A DNA stretch of 29,622 nt from CAIXDB01 sp038327915 (GTDB taxonomy: Bacteria > Patescibacteriota > Minisyncoccia > Phycocordibacterales > DATDWN01): the NCBI GenBank assembly GCA_038327915.1, contig JBBQLO010000007.1:1-29622 (forward strand), given 5' to 3'. Each line of letters begins with the position of its first letter. The stretch's first letter is position 1. The notes under the pieces are model-generated. The model had not been told where the DNA came from. It searched no databases and saw only the letters and a list, made by a program, of their open reading frames with translations. Below, in pieces: positions 1-6,276 of the stretch. Made by a program: the position numbers and the translations under genes.

Positions 1-76
1 GTGCAACAGTGACACCATCATTTTTGATACGGTTAATGATTTGCTCCTTGATTTCGGGAGCGATACGTTTTTTCAT
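1..76 (-). CDS. Transposase-like protein, N-terminal part (runs off the window)
   Basis: A minus-strand frame opens with ATG at 76 and stays open to the window edge. The visible 25 residues begin MKKRIAPEIKEQIINRIK and continue NDGVTVA. A short basic N-terminus with 'I...IK.DGVTVA' is typical of the helix-turn-helix start of IS3-type OrfA or similar transposases, where a 'G.sv...A...G' turn follows. Only the first helix is visible, so the family is inferred from style. The gene points away from the recombinase remnant at 125-406, so the mobile element probably lies mostly outside the window. Confidence 0.45.
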   Translation of the reverse strand, partial: MKKRIAPEIKEQIINRIKNDGVTVA

Positions 77-124
77 ATGTTTGTATATTAGTACTGCTAA
101 TTATACAAGATTGGTGTACGAAAT

Positions 125-406
125 TTGGGGTACGGGCCAATCAGTCAACTGTCTGAACTTATAGACAAGATCGACTTTAATCAATTCGGTATGCGAGTGA
201 AATTTGAGGATGAATTGAAGCGATTTAACAAATTTCAAAAAACTGTTCTGGGCCTATCTGACCCGAAGAAAAAACACAAGGAAGTTGATCTTAAAACGTA
301 CGCGAAATACACCTTGAAAGAGGGATCAAATGAGGAGAAGCGAGAGCTGATGGGATGCTTTAAGACGAAGCTGAAGATTGTGGATGGGGTGGTGACGATT
401 GAGTAG
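125..406 (+). pseudogene. C-terminal remnant of a large serine recombinase-like protein
   Basis: A 93-codon frame that begins only at a TTG; the frame is open back to about 101 with no better start and no ribosome site. The product is lysine- and glutamate-rich: residues 20-45 read like a coiled helix, followed by LGLSDPKKKHKEVDL, then a TYAKYTLKEGSNEEKREL block and a short beta-like end (LKIVDGVVTIE). This resembles the extreme C-terminus of CPR resolvase-type (serine) recombinases, after the recombinase and zinc-ribbon regions. The catalytic N-terminal domain is missing, so I read it as a truncated remnant. The identification rests on remembered family style and would need a profile search. 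Confidence 0.45.
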
Positions 407-411
407 AATCG

Positions 412-1350
412 TTACTCTTTTATGGGTATACGTTTTACAATGACTTTCCACTGATCCTGTAATTTTTTATATTTCTCTCTGTTTATAGATAATAGATTTC
501 CTAATCTTCCAGCCATAACATTTGTGAGATTTTTTACTGACATGCTAGGTTCATATTGTTTTAAATATGTCTCCATTCCAAATCTACCACAAACAAAAAT
601 TGCATTTTTTACAACTTTGACTTTCTCTTTTTCAGCAGAAATATCATTATTCACGTTTATTCCGGTTGTGATTTGTGATTCTCTTTTGTAAACAAAAGAT
701 GTCTTATCTTTGTTCAGTTTATATCCCTCATCTTCAACAAAGTTTTTAATACTAGATTTCAAGCGTTTTAAATTTATATTTCCCGATATAGTTATATCGT
801 CTATCCAAATAGTGTGTTTAGAATTATATTTGTCCAAATAGCCTTTAATTCTTCTGCTGAGTTTTGTTAGTACAAGAGCAGATATTTTTGGACTGGTAGT
901 AAAACCGACAGGTAGATGATTATCTGCCGTAGTAAGCAGAGTCAAAAGTTTTGATACATTTCTTTCAATACCGATAGAAACAAAGCTACGAAAAACTTTC
1001 TGTGCTGTGGTGGATGGATAAAAATTTTTTATATCAAAACGAGCAATGTTTGTTTTACCAACATGAACAGAAGCATTAATACTTCTTGAACGTTTTTTTA
1101 TACCACCATTGATTTCTGGAGGAAAATCAATTTTATCTAGAATATTCGTGTCTATTTTTTGTTGAATTTCTTTAAGATTTTTGTCTGCCTTATACAGCTT
1201 TCGAATTTTCCCTTTCTGACTTATTTCACCAAGTTTATAGTGTCTAGAAACATTTTTTACAATTTTCTCTAATACTTCTAAGGGGATAGCAAGTATCTTT
1301 GCCAAATCTTCCTTTGAATTGATTATTAAGCTTTCACTTTTGTTAGGCAC
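412..1350 (-). CDS. Retron-type reverse transcriptase
   Basis: 312 residues, about the size of retron RTs and too short for a group II intron protein (no maturase or endonuclease domain). Visible motifs in order: INASVH at 91-96, fitting the retron-specific NAxxH of region X; FDIKNFYPS at 105-113 with the first catalytic Asp at 106; LPVGFTTSP at 146-154; WIDD at 182-185, the catalytic YxDD box with Trp for Tyr; and ITTG at 227-230 in the place of the retron VTG motif of region Y. Retron RTs prime on a structured non-coding RNA and make a branched RNA-DNA molecule that usually works in anti-phage defence. The GTG start overlaps the end of the upstream XRE gene by 8 bases, so the two are probably translationally coupled. 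A structured RNA candidate lies upstream on the same strand at 2025-2362. Confidence 0.85.
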   Translation of the reverse strand: MPNKSESLIINSKEDLAKILAIPLEVLEKIVKNVSRHYKLGEISQKGKIRKLYKADKNLKEIQQKIDTNILDKIDFPPEINGGIKKRSRSINASVHVGKTNIARFDIKNFYPSTTAQKVFRSFVSIGIERNVSKLLTLLTTADNHLPVGFTTSPKISALVLTKLSRRIKGYLDKYNSKHTIWIDDITISGNINLKRLKSSIKNFVEDEGYKLNKDKTSFVYKRESQITTGINVNNDISAEKEKVKVVKNAIFVCGRFGMETYLKQYEPSMSVKNLTNVMAGRLGNLLSINREKYKKLQDQWKVIVKRIPIKE

Positions 1351-1648
1351 TTTTTAGAAATAAATCTTCCAAATCGATTACTAATTTTTGAAACCTTGTA
1401 TAGAGTTCTTTTTCCTTTTCGTTTTGTGGTTTTGGAATAAGCTCTTGTTTTGTCAACAGAACAATTGGAACATTAAATTTTTTAGAGAACGTTCTCAAAA
1501 AAGTATTGCCAGGAGTTTTTCTTTCATTTTCAATTAAAGAGATGTAATTAATGCTTACATCCATGGTTTTTGCCATCTCTTCTTGGGACAAGCTGAGAGA
1601 TGTTCTTTTTTTTCTTATTATTGTAGCGATTTTTTTGTTATCAATCAT
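1343..1648 (-). CDS. XRE-family helix-turn-helix regulator coupled to the RT
   Basis: 101 residues. Positions 5-62 form an XRE/Cro-type HTH: IIRKKRTSLSLSQEEMAKTM (helices 1-2), DVSINYISLIENERKTP (recognition helix and turn), FNVPIVLLT (helix 5). The tail from about 70 to 101 is charged and probably helical. It sits directly upstream of the RT gene with an 8-base overlap, so the two form one operon. HTH accessory proteins are known in some retron classes; here it could be a repressor of the operon, an antitoxin-like partner, or the effector. A perfect 8-bp inverted repeat (1671-1688) lies just upstream of its start and is a plausible autoregulatory site. The HTH call is strong; the functional role is inferred. 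Confidence 0.85.
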   Translation of the reverse strand: MIDNKKIATIIRKKRTSLSLSQEEMAKTMDVSINYISLIENERKTPGNTFLRTFSKKFNVPIVLLTKQELIPKPQNEKEKELYTRFQKLVIDLEDLFLKSA

Positions 1649-1670
1649 GTTCTTCGCTTATTTTTTTGAT

Positions 1671-1688
1671 CCTTATCAAATGATAAGG
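1671..1688. promoter_or_regulatory. Perfect 8-bp palindrome upstream of the XRE gene
   Basis: CCTTATCA and TGATAAGG separated by AA, 22 bases before the XRE start codon. A two-fold symmetric site of this size fits binding by an XRE dimer, giving autoregulation of the regulator-RT operon. It has no T-run on the minus strand, so it is unlikely to terminate transcription of the operon; on the plus strand only four T follow. Confidence 0.4.
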
Positions 1689-1704
1689 TTTTGATGGTTA
1701 GGTA

Positions 1705-1920
1705 TTAGCTTCTCGGAATACTCCTTATGATATCGACCAATACTTTTACGAATGCTTTGGCAAAGTCTTTCGAAATTTCCAATTTGATGGCACTCAGTAC
1801 TGCATCGCTCAAAAGAGTAACGCTTGAAGCTAATAGGCACCTGGCTTTCTGTACAAAACCAGGGGTGCGAGATGTTACACCTCGTCTTACAACGGGTTTA
1901 TTTTTAACATCTCTAACCAT
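1705..1920 (-). CDS. Possible small protein between the structured RNA and the XRE gene
   Basis: A 71-codon frame starting with ATG, on the same strand as the XRE and RT genes and filling the gap between them and the structured RNA. The first 25 residues are basic, then comes a stretch that would form an amphipathic or weakly hydrophobic helix (about 28-66). No ribosome-binding site is visible, but that is usual in this window. There is no recognisable family. An opposite-strand frame of nearly the same length (65 codons) exists, so chance is a real alternative. Confidence 0.25.
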   Translation of the reverse strand: MVRDVKNKPVVRRGVTSRTPGFVQKARCLLASSVTLLSDAVLSAIKLEISKDFAKAFVKVLVDIIRSIPRS

Positions 1921-2024
1921 ATAATTTTTTAAAATTAATGTTTGCGGCTAATAATTCTGAGACTCTGAATACAATCGTGACTGGTTGCTGTCATACAGTA
2001 TCTTGGAAGTTATCTTCACTTTAA

Positions 2025-2362
2025 TGAGACGGCATAAGCCACCCTTTCTCTCTCGCACCTAAAAGCCATATCGGGTAGCTTATGCGCTCACGTCAGTAAG
2101 GCTAACACCCAATTTGACGTTCAATTGTAAACAATTCAACGTGTGCTTATTCAAAACTATTCACTACAAATTCAATACTTTTTAGGTATAGCTTCAATGT
2201 TCAATATTTTCTGTGCGAAAATATGTAAAACGATTGATCGTCGAACTTTTTCAAGTTACCTGACGGAGTTTGTAGATTCATGATGAGAGGAAGTGGTTTA
2301 TGCAAAACCCTGCCTATATTCGATATGTTAAGGTGCTCAAGGAGAACAAACTGTTCTCCTTA
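2025..2362 (-). ncRNA. Candidate retron ncRNA (msr-msd region), strongly hairpinned
   Basis: Downstream of a good minus-strand promoter, about 340 nt with no supported gene contain at least six hairpins. They are: 2339-2361 (10 bp, 3-nt loop); 2244-2257 (AACTT-GAAA-AAGTT on the minus strand); 2230-2241 (ACGAT/ATCGT); 2204-2224 (8 bp, 5-nt loop); 2117-2142 (11 of 12 pairs, 2-nt loop); and 2032-2044 with 2073-2085 (12 of 13 pairs, 28-nt loop), extendable by TGAG/CTCA. Retron msr-msd RNAs are transcribed upstream of the RT on the same strand and consist of short msr hairpins plus a long msd hairpin, which fits. I could not identify a convincing a1/a2 pair or the branching G, so exact ends and the msd assignment are open. 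The stretch to 1930 may also belong to it. Confidence 0.5.
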
Positions 2363-2368
2363 CAAACA

Positions 2369-2398
2369 AGTATATTATAAACTCTAACTTTTTGTCAA
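2369..2398 (-). promoter_or_regulatory. Sigma70-type promoter for the structured RNA / XRE-RT unit
   Basis: On the minus strand TTGACA (2393-2398) and TATACT (2369-2374) are separated by 18 nt. Transcription would start near 2362, exactly at the first 10-bp hairpin. It is one of the closest matches to the -35/-10 consensus in the window. Confidence 0.65.
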
Positions 2399-2421
2399 TG
2401 TCCGAAAGTGGACAACTTTAT

Positions 2422-2537
2422 GGTTCGAATCTCGCCGTGGTACCAAATTTTAGAGATTTTTGAACACAGAAAAAACGGCTCAAAATATAGGCATCGACAT
2501 AGGTCCGATAAAAAATACTGTTGGCGGGCTACCACGG
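2422..2537 (-). repeat. Diverged third copy of the tRNA-Ser-linked repeat
   Basis: Positions 2481-2527 match 3962-4008, the end of the repeat that abuts tRNA-Ser, with three differences in 47 bases, including the run up to GTTGGCGG. The left part shares GGTTCGAATCTC with the other copies and then diverges. An 8-bp inverted repeat (CCGTGGTA at 2435-2442, TACCACGG at 2530-2537) encloses the copy. The second arm resembles the 5' end of the tRNA-Ser gene (CCGTGGTAGAGC on its strand). The copy lies on the far side of the kinase/2H pair, so that pair is bracketed by this family. From 2538 to 2632 I see nothing further. Confidence 0.65.
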
Positions 2538-2632
2538 AGGCTGTTAGAACTTGGTATCAAGAGCAGGAGGGGATTTGTTATGTGCCGATATTGAGTAAAG
2601 AACGACTCTTATAAAGACTATAAAGCCTGGTC

Positions 2633-3175
2633 TTAAGGCTTAATTTCCCATATACGCTCAACGACCCAGGTATCGATAGGTTTTTTGAGGATAGCTATAT
2701 TGTCAAACTTCATTTCAAAATTAGGTTGCGGTACTGTTTTTAGGTAATTCCATATCTGGTCGTAGTCAAACGGTTTCAAAGCTCCCATCGAAACAGTTGC
2801 GTGGAAATCGCCTCCATTATCGAATTGATCAAATGTAAGATTTTCAATTGTGTGTAGTACATCCATTAAATCAGATACACTTTGTGACATTTCTTTGGAG
2901 GGAATAGTATCAACATAAATGACATCCTTTCCAAAGTTTCCAAATCCAGTAAGCGAGTAATCGCTTTGTCTATGTGATTCTGCAAAAACATCTAGGTGCT
3001 TGTTGAGCATGTTCATACCTTTCTCATCCAAGTCAAACCAACGCTTAAGTGTGAGGTGTGGGGGGATTCGCTCGTGAAGTGGAAAAGTATCAAACTTCTC
3101 ATTCAAATCTCTTGTAAGATTTTCGTGATACTTTTTTGCCTCCCCTCTAATTACATGTCCAATAATATGTCTCAT
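2633..3175 (-). CDS. 2H phosphoesterase (2'-5' RNA ligase / cyclic phosphodiesterase fold)
   Basis: 180 residues with the two signature histidine motifs of the 2H superfamily: PHLTL (His40) and FHATV (His125), placed about 85 residues apart as expected. 2H enzymes open 2',3'-cyclic phosphates or cleave 2',5' bonds in RNA; LigT/ThpR is the usual bacterial member. The start codon overlaps the stop of the upstream kinase gene in an ATGA arrangement, so the two are one operon with coupled translation. A nucleotide/polynucleotide kinase plus a 2H enzyme is the pair found as KIN and CPD domains in fungal tRNA ligase Trl1, so an RNA-end-healing role is possible. A pairing of unrelated nucleotide enzymes is the alternative. 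The cytoplasmic location is inferred from the lack of a signal peptide. Confidence 0.8.
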   Translation of the reverse strand: MRHIIGHVIRGEAKKYHENLTRDLNEKFDTFPLHERIPPHLTLKRWFDLDEKGMNMLNKHLDVFAESHRQSDYSLTGFGNFGKDVIYVDTIPSKEMSQSVSDLMDVLHTIENLTFDQFDNGGDFHATVSMGALKPFDYDQIWNYLKTVPQPNFEMKFDNIAILKKPIDTWVVERIWEIKP

Positions 3176-3681
3176 GGTTTTATTTTTGAGTAAACTACCT
3201 CAAACATTTCCTGTGGAGAGAGTTTACTGCTATCAATCACATAAAAATCACTGAATGATTTAGATTGCTGTGCTTTATATGTTGAATCAAAACGATTCTT
3301 ATCAAAATCTTTACCTTTATTCATATCCCGCTCTTTGACTCGTGAGTGCAATACGTCATACGGAGCAATAAGAGAAAATTTATAGAGTTGAACATCATAT
3401 TCATTTGAAATCATCTCAAGAGTTTTCAACCGTTCCTCTGAAATCCCACTATCGAGTACAGCATTTTTATTTTGTTCAAATACAGCCTTCAGTTTTTCAA
3501 CTATGATCTCAAATGCTCTCCCATTATCATTATTTATTGAATCTGTTCGTACAAGAAGTTTTCTTTCAGTATCTAAACTGAAGAATTCTGTATTTGATAG
3601 ATTCTGCCTGAGTAACTCGGAGAGGGTGGATTTGCCTGACCCCTTTGGTCCATCAAGTAGTATAAAAAAGTTCTTTACCAT
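3172..3681 (-). CDS. P-loop NTPase / small-molecule or polynucleotide kinase
   Basis: 169 residues. A Walker A loop is at 11-18 (G-PKGSGK-S), followed by T and the first helix LSELLRQ. Then come VLDSGIS near 96 (second-strand acidic region), APYDVLHSRVKERDMNKG (lid arginines), and a short C-terminal helix. This is the AAA_33 / polynucleotide-kinase-like layout and about the right length for a single kinase domain. The substrate cannot be told from sequence. The ATGA overlap with the 2H phosphoesterase suggests a joint role; with the tRNA-like repeats on either side it is tempting to think of tRNA end repair, but that is inference. Confidence 0.75.
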   Translation of the reverse strand: MVKNFFILLDGPKGSGKSTLSELLRQNLSNTEFFSLDTERKLLVRTDSINNDNGRAFEIIVEKLKAVFEQNKNAVLDSGISEERLKTLEMISNEYDVQLYKFSLIAPYDVLHSRVKERDMNKGKDFDKNRFDSTYKAQQSKSFSDFYVIDSSKLSPQEMFEVVYSKIKP

Positions 3682-3714
3682 ATATTCCTTAACTTTAACA
3701 CGAATTTATTTGTT

Positions 3715-3859
3715 GCGGGGTTTTAGTCACTCGAACCGTCCGAGTCGCCACTGAAAGGTTCGAATCTCTGCAACTTTGATATTTAGGGATTCGAATTTGA
3801 TGTTTAAAAAACGTTGCAAAATATAGGTATCAGCATATGTCCGATAAAAAATACTGTTG
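3715..3859 (-). repeat. 145-bp tandem repeat next to tRNA-Ser, copy 1
   Basis: Near-identical to 3860-4004 at a 145-bp period, with two differences seen (T/C at 3722/3867 and T/G at 3838/3983). On the plus strand it has a 5-bp stem with a 7-nt loop (ACTCG-AACCGTC-CGAGT), a T-arm-like GGTTCGAATC, and an outer pairing GTTGCGG (3712-3718) with CTGCAAC (3767-3773), so it resembles a shortened tRNA. A second stem pairs TGCAAC (3768-3773) with GTTGCA further on. No coding potential is seen. Read from tRNA-Ser it is the second gene-less unit. Confidence 0.8.
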
Positions 3860-4004
3860 GCGGGGTCTTAGTCACTCGAACCGTCCGAGTCGCCACTGAA
3901 AGGTTCGAATCTCTGCAACTTTGATATTTAGGGATTCGAATTTGATGTTTAAAAAACGTTGCAAAATATAGGTATCAGCATAGGTCCGATAAAAAATACT
4001 GTTG
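3860..4004 (-). repeat. 145-bp tandem repeat next to tRNA-Ser, copy 2
   Basis: Second copy, directly touching the 3' end of tRNA-Ser. On the tRNA strand the tRNA ends in CCGCCA and is followed by ACAGTATTTTTTATCGG; the same junction (CCGCCAACAG) recurs at the boundary with copy 1 and at the third copy near 2525. The unit's own far end on that strand reads GGTTCGAGT...CCCCGCCA, like a tRNA T-arm plus acceptor end, and its near part carries GATTCGAACC, complementary to it. This is the behaviour expected of an attachment-site unit built on a tRNA 3' end. Confidence 0.8.
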
Positions 4005-4092
4005 GCGGAGCCGGAGGGATTCGAACCCTCGAGGCCCGTTAAGGCCTGCATCTTTAGCAAAGATGTATATTCGACCGCTCTACCACGGCTCC
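4003..4092 (-). tRNA. tRNA-Ser (anticodon GCT)
   Basis: The cloverleaf is complete on the minus strand. Acceptor GGAGCCG (4086-4092) pairs with CGGCTCC (4007-4013), discriminator G is at 4006 and CCA is encoded at 4003-4005. The anticodon stem CATCT/AGATG encloses loop TTGCTAA, giving GCT (codons AGC/AGU). A long class II variable arm (GGCCTTAACGGGCC) and a normal T-arm GAGGG-TTCGAAT-CCCTC are present. It is the anchor of the repeat-bounded island on its 3' side. Confidence 0.93.
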
Positions 4093-4112
4093 AATTTTCT
4101 TACTTTACCATG

Positions 4113-4781
4113 TTAATGTGCAATGGTAAATGCAAACACTTCTCGGGCACCTGCATTTTCTAGTGTTCGGCGAGCCTCAGTGAGGGTACTGGAAGTGGTA
4201 ACAACGTCGTCGATGAGAATAACATATTTTCCAGCAACTTGTTTGTCTGCGCGGAAACAGTTGCGCAGATTGTGTACCCGTTCTTCACGTGATTGAGTTT
4301 TATTTTGTTCATGAGTTTCTTGTATTTTACTCAACCATTGCGGAGCGTAGAGGAGTACCCTTTGAGTATCGTGTTCGAGAATGGCTCGAGCAATGTATTC
4401 ACTTTGATTGTACCCGCGTTTAGCTCGGCGACTTGGGGAAATAGGAATGGGGATAAGGAGAAATATTGCATCAGCTTCAAACAAAATCTTGTCGGAAATA
4501 GTCATTTGAATTTCGTCGAATAAAAGTTTTGCCACATGTTCAAGGGGAAATGTAATGCCACGGTATTTCAACTCCCAGATCATGGCTCGCACCAGGTTAT
4601 TGTGATACTGAAAGAGGGAAGTTATCCACATATTTTCTTCTATTGTGGAAGCTTTGGGGAGAGTAAGAATTGTTTCTAAATTTATATTTTCTACGAGCAG
4701 ATAATCTTTTCGACGAGGAACAATTTGATCAAGAAGTAGATTGAAGGAGGAAGAAATAAATTTTTTTATATTTTGTATCAT
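4113..4781 (-). CDS. comF: ComF-family phosphoribosyltransferase-like competence protein
   Basis: 222 residues. The ComF signature RRAKRGYNQ is at 118-126 and the PRPP-binding loop VILIDDVVTTSSTLTEA at 187-203, with the Asp pair at 191-192. ComF proteins are cytoplasmic and needed for moving transformed DNA inward in naturally competent bacteria. The N-terminal zinc-binding Cys cluster of many ComF proteins is absent, as in shorter homologues. It is transcribed divergently from the pilus operon, across a short AT-rich gap, which supports a joint role in DNA uptake. Start: ATG at 4781 preceded by AT-rich sequence, no clear ribosome site. Confidence 0.88.
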   Translation of the reverse strand: MIQNIKKFISSSFNLLLDQIVPRRKDYLLVENINLETILTLPKASTIEENMWITSLFQYHNNLVRAMIWELKYRGITFPLEHVAKLLFDEIQMTISDKILFEADAIFLLIPIPISPSRRAKRGYNQSEYIARAILEHDTQRVLLYAPQWLSKIQETHEQNKTQSREERVHNLRNCFRADKQVAGKYVILIDDVVTTSSTLTEARRTLENAGAREVFAFTIAH

Positions 4782-4839
4782 ATGTGTATGTCTTCGGCAT
4801 TACAATACAGTATATATCTTTTTTATATAATTTTTCCTG

Positions 4840-4848
4840 TGCTATACT
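4840..4848 (+). promoter_or_regulatory. Extended -10 promoter for pilM
   Basis: TGC-TATACT (TATACT at 4843-4848) is an extended -10 element without a clear -35. Transcription would start near 4855, leaving about 60 nt before the chosen pilM start at 4918 and making a start upstream of 4855 unlikely. Confidence 0.5.
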
Positions 4849-4917
4849 GGAGTATTGACTGGAAGTATCGACACACCTATTTTTGACTTTTTTTTACATT
4901 TTTATTTTAGAAGACTT

Positions 4918-6054
4918 ATGCCAAATTTCTTTTCCAATCTATTTTCAGGTGTTCTCGGTAAGCCAAGTCAGAGTGTTATTGGTTTGGATATTGGTTCATC
5001 TTCTATCAAAGTCGTACAGCTTCGGCGCAAAAGTGGTCGTGCCATTCTCGAAACCTATGGTGAACTTGCGCTTGGTCCCTATGCTAATCAGGGTGTTGGT
5101 CAAGCCACCAATTTACCAAATGATAAAATAATTGAGGCAATAGGGGATCTTCTTAAAGAAAAAGAAGTAAAAGTAACGACTCGCCTTTGTGGTATTGCTA
5201 TTCCTTTTGTATCTAGCCTTATGACGGTTATTGAAATGCCCCTTGTGCCACTGAAACAACTTGCTTCCATGATTCCCATAGAAGCGCGAAAATATATTCC
5301 TGTTCCTATATCTGAGGTGACACTTGACTGGTCTATCATTCCTAAAGATACCAATCCTCAGTCTGACCCTTCTCCGCTTACCGATCAGGGTGGTGCACCC
5401 TTAGCCCAGAAAATAGAAGTTCTTATTGTAGCTATTCACAATGACACTCTCTCTCGGTACAAGGAAATTGTGACCAAGGGTTCTCTCGAAGCAAGTTTTT
5501 TTGAAATAGAAATATTTTCGACCATGCGAGCAGTTTTAGATCAGGAGGCAACCCCAATTATGATTATAGATATGGGAGCAACGTCGACCAAATTATATAT
5601 CGTTGAGCGCGGTATTCTTCGCGGGTCACATACTATTAATCGAGGTTCTCAAGCAGTGACTAACTCCTTATCAAAATCTCTCGGCTTGTCTCTTGGTGAT
5701 GCAGAGGTGCTTAAACGTGAAAAAGGTCTCGAGGGGGTAGCGGGTGGTGTGGGCATTAAAGATATTATTGTCACTACTTTAAATTATATTTTTTCTGAAG
5801 CGAATCACATTATTTTGGCGTATGAAAAAAAATATAACAAAAATGTAAGCAAAGTTATTTTGGTTGGCGGGGGGAGTGCTTTAAAAGGAGTACTTGATAT
5901 TGCCAAAACTAGCTTTCAGACTGAAGTGGTGTCGGGCGACCCCTTTTCAAAAGTTGTTGCTCCTGCATTTCTCGAGGAAATACTACGTATCACTGGCCCT
6001 GAATTTGCCGTGGCAGTGGGTGTAGCTCTTCGTAAACTACAGGAAGTCGAGTAA
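4918..6054 (+). CDS. pilM: Type IV pilus assembly protein PilM (actin-like ATPase)
   Basis: 378 residues from the ATG at 4918. A longer in-frame start at 4855 would lie at the transcription start and adds a non-conserved leader. Actin/FtsA-like motifs: VIGLDIGSSSIKVVQL near the N-terminus (phosphate 1), IIDMGATSTKLYIV in the middle (phosphate 2) and VILVGGGSALKGV near the C-terminus (adenosine). The N-terminal MPNFFSNLFSGVLG is the usual helical leader. PilM is cytoplasmic, binds the N-terminal tail of PilN and links the motor to the inner membrane platform. It is the first gene of the pilus block but is separated from pilN by about 800 bases containing a palindrome and a probable RNA gene. 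Confidence 0.92.
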   Translation: MPNFFSNLFSGVLGKPSQSVIGLDIGSSSIKVVQLRRKSGRAILETYGELALGPYANQGVGQATNLPNDKIIEAIGDLLKEKEVKVTTRLCGIAIPFVSSLMTVIEMPLVPLKQLASMIPIEARKYIPVPISEVTLDWSIIPKDTNPQSDPSPLTDQGGAPLAQKIEVLIVAIHNDTLSRYKEIVTKGSLEASFFEIEIFSTMRAVLDQEATPIMIIDMGATSTKLYIVERGILRGSHTINRGSQAVTNSLSKSLGLSLGDAEVLKREKGLEGVAGGVGIKDIIVTTLNYIFSEANHIILAYEKKYNKNVSKVILVGGGSALKGVLDIAKTSFQTEVVSGDPFSKVVAPAFLEEILRITGPEFAVAVGVALRKLQEVE

Positions 6055-6061
6055 TCTTCTA

Positions 6062-6164
6062 AATTTGAGGAACTCCTGCGTCGGACTTCAAAAAATAATT
6101 CTCACCGTACTATTAAGTACGATTCGAATTATTTCTCTCGTACGTCTTGGATTTCACTCAAATT
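6062..6164. repeat. Large nested imperfect palindrome after pilM
   Basis: Outer arms AATTTGAG (6062-6069) and CTCAAATT (6157-6164) enclose AATAATTC (6094-6101) / GAATTATT (6126-6133) and a tight GTACT-ATTA-AGTAC hairpin (6107-6120). The sequence between the outer and middle arms is also partly complementary. No T-run follows, so it is not a classical terminator; it could be an mRNA 3'-end structure or a dispersed palindromic repeat. Confidence 0.6.
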
Positions 6165-6241
6165 GTGAAAGCATTACACAGCTTTGTTGAGCTATATTTT
6201 CAGAATATTACAAAGTATTTTAGAATGTTGTCAAAAAATGC

Positions 6242-6270
6242 TTGACTTATTTTTAATATCATGCTAATCT
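6242..6270 (+). promoter_or_regulatory. Promoter of the structured RNA
   Basis: TTGACT (6242-6247), a 17-nt spacer and TAATCT (6265-6270). The predicted start is near 6277, just ahead of the first helix of the RNA. Confidence 0.55.
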
Positions 6271-6276
6271 GGTAAA

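Noticed and set aside
412..1350. Group II intron or DGR reverse transcriptase
   Set aside because: No maturase or endonuclease domain, no intron boundaries, no template/variable repeat pair; retron NAxxH motif present.
1727..1924. 65-codon plus-strand frame opposite the 71-codon frame
   Set aside because: No promoter or ribosome site on this strand; the neighbouring genes and promoter are all on the minus strand.
2408..2614. 68-codon plus-strand frame
   Set aside because: It lies over the third repeat copy, its composition looks random, and there is no start signal.
3872..4060. 62-codon minus-strand frame
   Set aside because: It runs through the tRNA-Ser gene and the 145-bp repeat; the structure of both explains the sequence.
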